Source of the DNA: an uncultured Clostridia bacterium
Lineage (GTDB): Bacteria; Bacillota; Clostridia; Oscillospirales; CAG-272
Reading direction: 5' to 3'
NCBI GenBank assembly: GCA_937893945.1
Contig: CALCTA010000102.1
Coordinates: 1-33,903, forward strand
DNA: 33,903 nt
The notes beneath the pieces were generated by a model. It searched no databases and had not been told where the DNA came from. It was given only the letters and a program-made list of their open reading frames with translations. Of the stretch, positions 1 through 7,555 are shown in pieces (within the stretch, counting starts at the first letter, position 1; every line of letters starts with the position of its first letter). The translations under genes were made by a program, and so were the position numbers.

Positions 1-264
1 CTTTTCTGCTGGCTGGGATTGACACATATGCGAACCGAGTCGCGAATGCGGCGTCGGTGCACATTCGCCGCTCGGAGATCGGGGAGCTCGCTCACCAGGC
101 GTAGAGCGTGCGAATCACGAAGCGAAGCGGAGTTACCGGCCAATTTATTTATACCAAATATCCACCACACCCGCAGGGACGCAAATGCGTCCCTTTTCTG
201 CTGGCTGGGATGGGCACCCGTGCGAACCGAGCCGCGAATGCGGCGTCGGTGCACATTCGCCGCC
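1..264. repeat. Direct repeat pair, REP-like, with internal hairpins
   Basis: The block at 1-71 recurs at 193-263 with few differences; the first copy is cut by the window edge. Each copy has the inverted pair GCGAATG / CATTCGC (43-49 with 62-68 in copy one) nested with GCGGCG / CGCCGC. Between the copies, 176-193 is a nearly perfect 8-bp stem palindrome with a 2-nt centre. The pattern is like intergenic REP-type repeats common in uncultured Clostridia. It looks non-coding. Whether it is mobile or structural cannot be told from one locus. Confidence 0.75.
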
Positions 265-447
265 ATAATTGGTAGGGGCTGGCGCCCACGACAGCCCTTT
301 TGTTCGGTAGATTTTTAGGGTCGTCGGGGCACCTACAAAACGGGCGGATATGGAATCCGCACCCACAAAAAATATTTATAAATCCGTAGATATAACGAAA
401 TTTAGGTGTAATTCAGAAATATCAACTGATATTCAACATGCTTTTTA
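265..447. other. Gene-free tail of the repeat region with two more hairpins
   Basis: Nothing credible is coded here. GGGCTG (276-281) can pair with CAGCCC (292-297), and GCGGAT (344-349) with ATCCGC (355-360). The rest, from about 365, is A/T rich and leads into the promoter of the first XRE gene. Together with 1-264 it makes a 505-base stretch with no gene. Confidence 0.6.
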
Positions 448-476
448 TTGACTTTTTCAGGCTTTTGATTTATAAT
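448..476 (+). promoter_or_regulatory. Sigma-A promoter of the XRE-RDD gene
   Basis: The -35 box TTGACT (448-453) and the -10 box TATAAT (471-476) are 17 bases apart. The start codon lies about 30 bases downstream, so the leader is short. Confidence 0.8.
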
Positions 477-505
477 TATACTACAAAACAGGAAGGAGAA
501 AGACC

Positions 506-1630
506 TTGAACGATTATAACTTTGGAAACTTTGTTTGCAGTCTCCGCGAAAAGCAGGGATTAACTCAAGCCGAACTCGCAAGGCAGCTTGACGTTACACC
601 TGCGGCTATCTCCAAATGGGAAAACGGAAGCTCTAAGCCAAGAGTTGAAGTGCTTTTTCAGCTCGCACATATATTGGGTGTCAAGCCTGAGGAGCTTATG
701 GCGGGGCATTACATAGAGGAAGAGCACCTTGATCCCGATGCGCTTAAAATGATCAATGAAAAATACGAATATTTAAGAAGAGTAGAGCTGCACAACTCTT
801 CAAAAGCCAAGATATTCCGTTTGATCGCGGCACTTATAGATTGGGAGATCATCGGTTTTACTGCCATCTTCGTGCTGGCATCTCTCGTCAACACATTCAA
901 AAACTCAGCCTCTTTTCCCAATACCGCACATATATTGCTTATCCTTGCCCTGATTCTCTCGTATCCCGCTTGCTTTATTCTGAGAGACCTTATTTTCGGC
1001 GGCAGATCACTTGGCAAGAGAATAATGGGCTTGGTAATACTCGACAAAGCAACAGGAAAATCCCCGAAAAAGCTCGCGCTTGCTCTGCGCGGCATATTCT
1101 TGTTTATTATGCAAGCTGACATCATAATAATGCTCATAACAGGGCAAACGCTCGGCGATCGCGTGGCTCACACACTCGTAGTCAGAAAGAAAGACCTCTC
1201 AAGTATAGCCCAGTCTCCCGAAAAGAGAGTAGAAAGCATCAATCGCTATGCGTCCGACGAGGCGGAGCGCTCGAGATCCAATAAAAAGAAAGTAATTATG
1301 TGGATATGCATAGCCGCAACCGCTATGCTCCTCTTCATTATAGTCCTTGTATTCACAACGATAGGTGAGTTAAACAAGAGTAAAGAAACGGAAGAATACA
1401 AATTAGCTTATGAATACGTTGTTCAGAGCGAAGAATTCAAAAGCTTAGGCGTTGAAGAGGATAAGCTGATATTGACCGCACACATGCTCAGCCATTATAC
1501 AAGAGGTGAAGAAACACACAGTGATGCTACTATAAGCTTCAGGGTAAACCTCTGGCGTGAAATAACCGTCATCCTTCACGACGAGGGCGACGGATGGTAT
1601 GTCTGTGAAAAATGTACGGGATTTAATTAA
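506..1630 (+). CDS. XRE-family regulator fused to an RDD membrane domain
   Basis: The start is TTG at 506, behind AGGAG at 494-498. The 374-residue protein opens with an XRE/Cro-type helix-turn-helix (about residues 7-62; TQAELARQLDVTPAAISKWE is typical). An RDD-family membrane region follows, with helices near 113-130, 142-159 and 197-213 and the family motif SLGKRIMGL at 168-176. A fourth hydrophobic helix lies near 264-286, then an approximately 85-residue tail, probably outside the membrane, ending in a Cys-x-x-Cys pair. It is probably a membrane-bound transcription regulator that senses or transports something; the ligand and target are unknown. It has its own promoter and terminator, and a second XRE gene follows. 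Confidence is high for the domains and low for function. Confidence 0.85.
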   Translation: MNDYNFGNFVCSLREKQGLTQAELARQLDVTPAAISKWENGSSKPRVEVLFQLAHILGVKPEELMAGHYIEEEHLDPDALKMINEKYEYLRRVELHNSSKAKIFRLIAALIDWEIIGFTAIFVLASLVNTFKNSASFPNTAHILLILALILSYPACFILRDLIFGGRSLGKRIMGLVILDKATGKSPKKLALALRGIFLFIMQADIIIMLITGQTLGDRVAHTLVVRKKDLSSIAQSPEKRVESINRYASDEAERSRSNKKKVIMWICIAATAMLLFIIVLVFTTIGELNKSKETEEYKLAYEYVVQSEEFKSLGVEEDKLILTAHMLSHYTRGEETHSDATISFRVNLWREITVILHDEGDGWYVCEKCTGFN

Positions 1631-1636
1631 ATCGTA

Positions 1637-1666
1637 AGGCGGGAGCAATCTCCCGCCTATCTTTTC
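1637..1666 (+). terminator. Rho-independent terminator after the XRE-RDD gene
   Basis: The 9-bp stem AGGCGGGAG / CTCCCGCCT (1637-1645 with 1650-1658) has a CAAT loop and is followed by a short T-rich run. Confidence 0.85.
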
Positions 1667-1700
1667 ACCCAACAGGTGAGTCAACACGAAATTTGCGTTA

Positions 1701-1729
1701 TTGCGCTAACGTGATTTTTGTGCTATAAT
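1701..1729 (+). promoter_or_regulatory. Extended -10 promoter of the XRE-TPR gene
   Basis: The -10 box TATAAT (1724-1729) is preceded by TGC, giving an extended -10. The -35 at 1701-1706 (TTGCGC, 17-base spacer) is poor, so the promoter probably relies on the TG element. Confidence 0.65.
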
Positions 1730-1772
1730 AAACACGTCAGGTACTTGAACTCTATTTTCAGGAGGCACAAAC

Positions 1773-2816
1773 GTGGATATTGGAAACAAAATAAAGCAGC
1801 TTCGTCAGAAGGCGGGGATAACTCAGGAGCAGCTCGGCGCAATACTTTGTGTCAGCGCTCAGTCTATATCAAAATGGGAAACGGGAGTTACTATGCCCGA
1901 TATATCTCTGCTGCCGCTCATATCAAGCGAGCTTGGAGTTACTATTGACGAGCTTTTCGATCTGACGACCGATCAAAAGCTACAGAGGATCGAGAGACGG
2001 CTCGATCTTGAGGAAGAATTCTCAAACGATACCTTTTGCGAATACGAAAAATTCTTAAAAAATCAGCTTGAGGAATTCGGAGAGGATCAAAAGGTCTTGA
2101 GCCTGCTTGCTCATCTCTACCATCACCGAATGGAGTCGGATTCAAAAAAGGTAAGCAAATACGCTCGCAAGGCGATACTTATGGCTCCCGAAAAGAAGGA
2201 CAGCCAATGGCTCTTACAAAAGGCCGAGGGCGCGACCTCTTGGGACTGGAATATCGCCAACCATAGCGACGTTATCGACTTTTACAAAAAGGTCATCGAA
2301 GCTGACAAGATCACCCCGAAAACTCCTCTGCCCTACTACGAGCTTATGGACAATCTGCTCGCCGATCACCGCACCGCAGAGGCGCGCAGATATTTGGAAG
2401 AATGCAAGACGCTTCCCTCTCACAAGCCCTTCCTCCTGCGCGTGTATGAGGCTCATATCGCATTAGCGGAATACGACGAGGTGGGCGCGGACAAAATTAT
2501 GGAAGAAGCCCTCGGTGAGTTCTCCGAAAACAGCGGATTTCTGTTTGAGAGCGCACAGTATTACGCAAGAAAGTGCGATTATGCGAAGGCAATAGACTTC
2601 TACGAGGCATCCTGGGAGGCAGAGCGCGATTGCAAGCCAAGATTTACCGACGCGCTTGACGGCATCGCCACGATCTACAGAATTATGGGGGAGACCGCCA
2701 AGGCTCTCGAAACCTATGACAGAATGATCGCTTGTATCAAGGACGAATGGGGATACAAGGACGATGACGCGGCAGTTCTCGAGGTAGAGCGCAAGAAGAA
2801 AAAATTGATAAAATGA
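1773..2816 (+). CDS. XRE-family regulator with TPR-like C-terminal half
   Basis: The start is GTG at 1773, eight bases after GGAGG at 1761-1765; an overlapping out-of-frame ORF at 1718 is not credible. The first 60 residues are an XRE helix-turn-helix (TQEQLGAILCVSAQSISKWE). From about residue 75 to the end the protein is all helical and looks like degenerate TPR repeats, for instance the stretch containing KAIDFYEASWEAE and the one containing KALETYDRM. This build is common in Clostridia for cytoplasmic regulators that bind a peptide or protein through the TPR part. There is no membrane segment. It has its own promoter and a terminator shared with the convergent ytvI-like gene. The target is unknown. 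Confidence 0.85.
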   Translation: MDIGNKIKQLRQKAGITQEQLGAILCVSAQSISKWETGVTMPDISLLPLISSELGVTIDELFDLTTDQKLQRIERRLDLEEEFSNDTFCEYEKFLKNQLEEFGEDQKVLSLLAHLYHHRMESDSKKVSKYARKAILMAPEKKDSQWLLQKAEGATSWDWNIANHSDVIDFYKKVIEADKITPKTPLPYYELMDNLLADHRTAEARRYLEECKTLPSHKPFLLRVYEAHIALAEYDEVGADKIMEEALGEFSENSGFLFESAQYYARKCDYAKAIDFYEASWEAERDCKPRFTDALDGIATIYRIMGETAKALETYDRMIACIKDEWGYKDDDAAVLEVERKKKKLIK

Positions 2817-2817
2817 C

Positions 2818-2846
2818 AAAAAGCAAGTCGCAAGACTTGCTTTTTT
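2818..2846. terminator. Bidirectional terminator between convergent genes
   Basis: The stem AAGCAAGTC / GACTTGCTT (2821-2829 with 2834-2842) has a GCAA loop and is flanked by A's on the left and T's on the right. It can serve the XRE-TPR gene (+) and the ytvI-like gene (-). Confidence 0.85.
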
Positions 2847-2848
2847 GT

Positions 2849-3922
2849 TTATCCTATTCCCTGCTCCTTCGCCTTTCGCATCTCCTTGACCACGAGCACG
2901 GCGACGGGGGCGAGTATCATTCCCCAGAAGCCGAAGATGCGAAATCCGACGTACATTGACGCTAAGGATGCGAGCGGATGGATGCCGAGCTTCTTGCCGA
3001 CGAGCCGCGGTTCGACTATCTGCCTTGTGATGCTCATAACTCCAAGCAAAATGAACAGCCCAACACCGCTTGCGGTGTCTCCGTTAAGGATAAGAAATAT
3101 CCCCCACGGAACTACGAACACGCCCGCCCCGAAGAACGGAAGCATATCCACGAGGGCGAGCAGAAGTGCCAAGAGAAACGCGTATCTCCTGCCGAGTAAG
3201 AACAGTCCGAGATACAGCTCAACAAATGTTATCACGAATAGCCAGAAGTACGCAACTGCATACGCCTTGATGCCCCCAAGCACGCGTGAGAGCATTCCTC
3301 TCACCTTTCTCTGCGACTCCTCGCCTAAGAATCCGAGAAGATAGCTTTTTATATTTTCAAGATCGCAGCAGAGATAAAAGCTTGACACCACCGCGACCAC
3401 CGTTCCTATCACAGCCTTAGGCGCTCCCATAGCTATCTTTCCTACAGCCCCGGCAAGCACCGCGCTCCCCTTCTCTCCCACCTCTGCAAGAGCCGCCGAG
3501 ATCCCCTCGCTAATCTTCTCGCCAAGCTCACCAAGCTCTTTCAAAACAGGGGAGTCAGTCGGGAAGCTCAGGGCTTTATCGGTAAAGTTCCCCACGGCAT
3601 CTCTTATCATATCTACATTTTCCCCAAGATAGCGTATAAACTCCTGCGCCTCGCGGTAGAGTCTGCGGACGGCAAGCGTCATTATCACCGCAAGCATAAG
3701 CCAGAACACCGCAACGTAGAAGCGGCACCACGCCTTGACAGCTCCGCCCAAGGAGCGTGCGGAGCGTTTAGCCAGCGCAAACAACGGAAGAGATACCGCG
3801 AGAGCCACGAGAAATGGCAAAAGTATCACGAGGGCGTATTTTAGCAGTATATAGATCCCGAAAAGTATCAGTGCCGCGAACAGAAGTGCCGCGCTTCTTC
3901 TTTGCCATTTTTCCTTTCCCAT
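2849..3922 (-). CDS. ytvI: AI-2E family transporter, sporulation protein YtvI-like
   Basis: The ATG at 3922 follows AAGGAGGG at a good distance. The 357-residue protein has two N-terminal membrane helices, a soluble stretch around residues 80-165, and several C-terminal helices. These include the VDMLPFFGAG segment followed by PWG, typical of the AI-2E/PerM family and especially the YtvI branch linked to sporulation in Firmicutes. Family members are membrane permeases, some Na+/H+ antiporters; the substrate here is unknown. It stands alone, convergent with the XRE-TPR gene and divergent from the cyclophilin pair. A TATAAT-like -10 lies at 3943-3948 on the minus strand without a clear -35. Confidence 0.8.
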   Translation of the reverse strand: MGKEKWQRRSAALLFAALILFGIYILLKYALVILLPFLVALAVSLPLFALAKRSARSLGGAVKAWCRFYVAVFWLMLAVIMTLAVRRLYREAQEFIRYLGENVDMIRDAVGNFTDKALSFPTDSPVLKELGELGEKISEGISAALAEVGEKGSAVLAGAVGKIAMGAPKAVIGTVVAVVSSFYLCCDLENIKSYLLGFLGEESQRKVRGMLSRVLGGIKAYAVAYFWLFVITFVELYLGLFLLGRRYAFLLALLLALVDMLPFFGAGVFVVPWGIFLILNGDTASGVGLFILLGVMSITRQIVEPRLVGKKLGIHPLASLASMYVGFRIFGFWGMILAPVAVLVVKEMRKAKEQGIG

Positions 3923-3989
3923 ATTCCCTCCTTTTTTATAGAATTATATCCATTTTTTCGTCGATATATGTTATCCTTTCTATTTTGTG

Positions 3990-4018
3990 TTGACAAACGC
4001 GGATTTTTCTGTTATAAT
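3990..4018 (+). promoter_or_regulatory. Consensus sigma-A promoter of the cyclophilin pair
   Basis: TTGACA (3990-3995), a 17-base spacer and TATAAT (4013-4018) match the consensus at all 12 positions, so strong constitutive transcription is likely. Confidence 0.9.
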
Positions 4019-4049
4019 ATAAGTTGAATTTTTATAAGGAGATATAACT

Positions 4050-4778
4050 GTGAAAAAAATAATTTCTCTTATTTTGGCTCTGCTGATGCTCACGCTCTGC
4101 TTTGCCTTTACCGCGTGTGATATCGAAGATACCACACTCACCTCAGGCTCGGATTCTTCATCCGGATCTGCTACTGACAAACCTACCGACAAGGTTACCG
4201 ACGCGCCTCACGTAGCTCCCAAGCTTGAGGAGATCGACTTTTCGACCATAGAGACGCTTGACGGAGTAAACGAATCCGCAAGCGAGACAGACTACGTTAT
4301 GATAAAGATACGCGACTACGGCGATATAGTTGTAAGACTTTACCCCGACGTTGCGCCCGCAACTGTTGCTAACTTCAAGAAGCTGGTCGGCGAGAAGTTC
4401 TACGACGGACTTATCTTCCACAGAGTTATCAAGAACTTTATGATACAGGGCGGCGATCCGCTCGGCACAGGAATGGGCGGCTCTAACGTTAACATCAAGG
4501 GCGAGTTCTCAAGTAACGGCTTTGAAAACAACCTCATTCACAAGAAGGGAGTTATCTCGATGGCTCGCAGCAGCGCTCCCAACTCGGCATCCTCTCAGTT
4601 CTTCATCTGCCACAAGACAAAATCTCACCTTGACGGCGAATACGCTTCCTTTGGATACGTTATCTACGGTCTTGACGTAGTTGACGCGGTTGCGTCCGTC
4701 GCGACCGATAACAACGATAAGCCTCGCGAGGACGTTGTTATTGAATCTATCCGTTTTGTAACCCTTCCGAACAATTAA
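4050..4778 (+). CDS. Cyclophilin-type peptidyl-prolyl isomerase lipoprotein
   Basis: The start is GTG at 4050, eight bases after AAGGAG. A type II signal peptide ends in FTAC with Cys23 as the lipidated residue. A Ser/Thr/Asp/Pro-rich linker (about 28-60) leads to a cyclophilin domain from about 82 to the end. The catalytic segment FHRVIKNFMIQGGD (123-136) keeps the active Arg125, and SSQFFI (181-186) keeps the Gln-Phe pair of the substrate pocket. The protein should sit on the outer face of the membrane and isomerise prolyl bonds in exported proteins. It is first in a two-gene operon; a 27-base gap separates it from its degenerate paralog. Confidence 0.9.
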   Translation: MKKIISLILALLMLTLCFAFTACDIEDTTLTSGSDSSSGSATDKPTDKVTDAPHVAPKLEEIDFSTIETLDGVNESASETDYVMIKIRDYGDIVVRLYPDVAPATVANFKKLVGEKFYDGLIFHRVIKNFMIQGGDPLGTGMGGSNVNIKGEFSSNGFENNLIHKKGVISMARSSAPNSASSQFFICHKTKSHLDGEYASFGYVIYGLDVVDAVASVATDNNDKPREDVVIESIRFVTLPNN

Positions 4779-4805
4779 AATTTAATAAATAATAAAGAGG
4801 CTACT

Positions 4806-5477
4806 ATGAAAAAAACAATTTCTCTCTTACTGGTATCAGTGATGCTTATTTGTTCTTTTTCAGCCTGCAATGGAGACACTGACGTTAATAATGAGGCTAC
4901 TGAAGCAGAAGAAGCCACTGAAGCCCCCTTCGTCCCTGCAAAGTCCCATGAGATCGACAAATCCGAGATCTCCTCTCTCAGCGGTGTTACGATGACCGAC
5001 GATGAGACAAATTACGTTATCATAGACATCAAGGGCTATGGCAAGATGCTTGTTCGTCTTTTCCCCAACGTTGCCCCCGAGGCGGTCAAAGCATTCAAGC
5101 AGAACGTCAAGGATGGCTACTTTAACGGAAAATACTTTGATCTCATTATCAAGCACTCATTTATTCAGTGTAACAACAACAGCGAAAACATGCAAGAGAT
5201 ACCCGGAGAATTCAAGGCAAGCGGATTTGAGAACAACCTTTCGCACATGCGCGGTGTTCTTTCTCTCCCACGTGCTGACGAGCATACCTCGGATGCATCA
5301 AGCTTCTTTATCTGCACAAAAGCCTCTCCCGCTCTTAACAGCCAGCACGCAGCCTTTGGATATGTAATTTACGGTGCGGAGCTCATAGACGAGATCGCGT
5401 CTGTCGCAATAAACGCCGATCAAACGCCCGTTACAAGCATTACAGTCAATTCTATAAGATTCGTAAAACTTCCGTAA
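4806..5477 (+). CDS. Degenerate cyclophilin-like lipoprotein, probably inactive
   Basis: This is a paralog of the upstream gene with the same build: signal peptide with lipobox FSAC (Cys21), an acidic Glu/Ala/Thr linker, and a cyclophilin fold from about residue 69. The catalytic segment reads FDLIIKHSFIQCNN (111-124), so the active-site Arg is now Leu, and the QFF pocket motif has become SFF at 166-168. The glycine-rich loop after the QGGD position is also shortened. The frame is intact and the fold landmarks FENNL and FGYVIYG remain, so it is not a pseudogene; it probably binds rather than isomerises. It is cotranscribed with the active paralog and ends at a strong terminator. Confidence 0.85.
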   Translation: MKKTISLLLVSVMLICSFSACNGDTDVNNEATEAEEATEAPFVPAKSHEIDKSEISSLSGVTMTDDETNYVIIDIKGYGKMLVRLFPNVAPEAVKAFKQNVKDGYFNGKYFDLIIKHSFIQCNNNSENMQEIPGEFKASGFENNLSHMRGVLSLPRADEHTSDASSFFICTKASPALNSQHAAFGYVIYGAELIDEIASVAINADQTPVTSITVNSIRFVKLP

Positions 5478-5493
5478 GCCCACAATAAAAAAC

Positions 5494-5535
5494 AAAGCAG
5501 ATACTCAAGGCAAAGTTTTGAGTATCTGCTTTTTA
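5494..5535 (+). terminator. Terminator of the cyclophilin operon
   Basis: A long stem, with AAAGCAGATACTCAA (5494-5508) pairing with the complementary arm at about 5518-5532, is followed by a T run. Confidence 0.85.
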
Positions 5536-5547
5536 TATACTAAAGAA

Positions 5548-5575
5548 GCCGCTCGCTACGTTTGTAGCGAGCGGC
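5548..5575 (-). terminator. Terminator of the first metallo-beta-lactamase lipoprotein gene
   Basis: The perfect 12-bp stem GCCGCTCGCTAC / GTAGCGAGCGGC with a 4-base loop lies just past the minus-strand stop at 5589. The T-rich run on that strand is weak. Confidence 0.75.
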
Positions 5576-5588
5576 ATAGTTATTATTT

Positions 5589-7415
5589 TTATCTGGGCAT
5601 CGGATCCCATCTTTCGTCGGGGATCCATGAGTAGAAGTCGGTGATAGTCATATTGGTCTCACCTGCTACGTAGTTGTCAATGCCGTTCTTGAAGAATCTC
5701 TTGTTAAAGGAGATGCTTTCTATGCTGCAGTTGCGATATTCCTGAGTGCTCAGAGGCCAGAATACCATCATAGGATCTACAAGTGCATATACCTTGTCTG
5801 CATCTGTATTGTTGTATCCGTGGTGAGCAGCCTGGAGGACATCTGCCTTAAGCTCTTCACCGTAGAGAGTTTCAAGCTGCTTGTTCATAATTCCCTCTGC
5901 GTCTGCAAGATAAAGGAATTCATAATCCATAAACTCTACCTTACTTACTACAGACATATTGTTATGAGAATCAATAGTTCCGGGAAGAACGAGGTCCTGA
6001 GAGCCAAGGATGGTAACGGTAACGTCAGCGAAGTAGAACTTCTGACCGGGATGTGCCTTTACAACTTCATCAGGCTGCCATCCTTCAAGAGCGTCAGGCA
6101 TCCAAACCTTTCTGTACTCCTTACCTACGTGCTTAAGATGCTCGTCGTTAGGCTGGCTGTAGATTACCTTCTTTACGCTGATCTTATCGGTGTACTTGGT
6201 ATCCTTTGCCATATCGATGAACGCGCCAAGGTGGTCGTTATGGATATGGGTAAGAAGCCATCCTGCTACTACGATATTATCGGGATCATCTGCGAGCTCC
6301 TGAAGTGTGTAGTAGAGCCACTCAGCAGAGCATTCTGCCTTGTTGCTGCACTGCTCGTCTCTTGTAATACCACCGTCGATGATGAAGAATTCGCCGTTGG
6401 AAAGCTTATAAACGTAACCCATACCGCCGGGGTATCCGGAAGTACCGATGCCGACAACGGTAAGAGAAGGATCTACAAGCTCCTTGTAAACGTTGTCGGA
6501 CTCAAGTCCGGGAAGATCATACTCTTCTCTGTTGTCAACCGTAACTCTGGTCTCGTTCTTTGCAGCGAGATACATTACGTTTACTATCTGAGCTTCGGTA
6601 AGGAAGGTAGCGTAGTGGTTATCGCCTATCTGGTTGTCTGTGTAGAATACGAAGCCGTTGAACTCCATCTCCTCGAGGAAGTCATTGTACTCATCGAGAG
6701 AGGTGTTTTCTGCGATATGCATTACAGAGGACTGACCGAGGTCGATATCCGACTTATCAAATGCTCTGTCATTGTACTCGGGAATTTCGATATAGTTAGA
6801 AAGGTTACCTATATCATAGCCGTTGATCTGAGCGGATGTAAGAGTAATATTCCAATCGGAGTTGATTACTATCGTGCCAGGGTTTGCGGCAATATAAGCC
6901 TTTAACTTAGCCTCTACAGCCTCGATAAGCTTAATGTAGCCCTTAACAGAGGTATAAGCAAGAACGTACTTGCCGTTTACGTACTTTGCAACAGCAGTGC
7001 TTGTCTTAAGATTTTCATATACCTCAACCGACTCGGGTACGGTCGTCTGACCGATGATGATTGCGGGAGCAGAAGCGCTTTCAGCATCAAAATCAGTGCC
7101 TGCAGGGGGCATCTTGCCTACTGCGTTCTTAAGTACTGCTCTGAGAGCCGCAAAAGCGTCCTTATCTTCATCGCTCGCTTCTTCTTTTCTTATAACCTTT
7201 GCCTTGTACTCACCGTCAGCAAAAACGACGAGTCCATCAACGTTAACATTATCGTTAGAGCCCTCAGTGGGCTTTTCGGTGGGCTTTTCGGTGGGAGCAG
7301 CTGTTCCCTCAGGGCCGTCTGTTGCCTGATCATCTGTTGCGGGATCACAAGCAGCAAAAGCTCCGAGAAGCATAACCGATACCAACAAAAGCGCGATCAA
7401 TCTGATATACTTCAT
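5589..7415 (-). CDS. Lipoprotein with ComEC-like metallo-beta-lactamase domain (copy 1)
   Basis: The start is ATG at 7415, preceded by AAGGAG; the frame stays open to 7490 but that stretch overlaps the promoter. The protein has 608 residues: a lipobox ending at Cys23, a Thr/Glu/Pro linker, an N-terminal alpha/beta region (about 60-190) and a middle region of no recognised family. The metallo-beta-lactamase domain runs from about 315, with FFIIDGG, zinc motif THIHNDH (389-395), SHNN (483-486), LADAEG (503-508) and AHHG (530-533). The last three resemble the extracellular nuclease/hydrolase domain of ComEC. It is likely an extracellular, membrane-tethered metallohydrolase; the substrate is unknown. 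It differs from its two sisters in LADAEG instead of LGDAEG. Confidence 0.85.
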   Translation of the reverse strand: MKYIRLIALLLVSVMLLGAFAACDPATDDQATDGPEGTAAPTEKPTEKPTEGSNDNVNVDGLVVFADGEYKAKVIRKEEASDEDKDAFAALRAVLKNAVGKMPPAGTDFDAESASAPAIIIGQTTVPESVEVYENLKTSTAVAKYVNGKYVLAYTSVKGYIKLIEAVEAKLKAYIAANPGTIVINSDWNITLTSAQINGYDIGNLSNYIEIPEYNDRAFDKSDIDLGQSSVMHIAENTSLDEYNDFLEEMEFNGFVFYTDNQIGDNHYATFLTEAQIVNVMYLAAKNETRVTVDNREEYDLPGLESDNVYKELVDPSLTVVGIGTSGYPGGMGYVYKLSNGEFFIIDGGITRDEQCSNKAECSAEWLYYTLQELADDPDNIVVAGWLLTHIHNDHLGAFIDMAKDTKYTDKISVKKVIYSQPNDEHLKHVGKEYRKVWMPDALEGWQPDEVVKAHPGQKFYFADVTVTILGSQDLVLPGTIDSHNNMSVVSKVEFMDYEFLYLADAEGIMNKQLETLYGEELKADVLQAAHHGYNNTDADKVYALVDPMMVFWPLSTQEYRNCSIESISFNKRFFKNGIDNYVAGETNMTITDFYSWIPDERWDPMPR

Positions 7416-7461
7416 AAAATTCTCCTTGTTTTGTGTACTTAGCGTAAAATCGCCTATATTT

Positions 7462-7490
7462 AGATTAACATATTTTGTCCGTTTTGTCAA
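7462..7490 (-). promoter_or_regulatory. Promoter of metallo-beta-lactamase lipoprotein copy 1
   Basis: On the minus strand TTGACA (7490-7485) lies 17 bases from TAATCT (7467-7462), which is preceded by an extended TGT. The promoter of copy 2 has nearly the same sequence. Confidence 0.75.
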
Positions 7491-7510
7491 CCTTTTTTAT
7501 AAAAAACGAG

Positions 7511-7551
7511 CAAAAAATACGCCCTCGGCACTAACTGACCGAGGGCGTATT
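7511..7551 (-). terminator. Terminator of metallo-beta-lactamase lipoprotein copy 2
   Basis: A 13-bp stem (7516-7528 with 7539-7551) is followed on the minus strand by a run of T's (7517-7512). Confidence 0.9.
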
Positions 7552-7555
7552 ATGT

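Noticed and set aside
1..264. Possible CRISPR array
   Set aside because: Only two repeat copies, 192 bases apart, with a large non-uniform spacer and no cas genes nearby.
19..366. Small frames of 99 and 73 residues in the repeat region
   Set aside because: They consist of the duplicated block and palindromes, have no ribosome-binding site and lie on both strands of the same repeats.
5820..6905. 361-residue open frame on the plus strand opposite metallo-beta-lactamase lipoprotein copy 1
   Set aside because: It is antisense to a gene with clear motifs, signal peptide and ribosome-binding site, and shows no family features. The same happens at 9425-10759 and 7703-8098.
7416..7490. Upstream extension of lipoprotein copy 1
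   Set aside because: The extension spans the promoter boxes and would hide the signal peptide; the ATG at 7415 has a proper ribosome-binding site.
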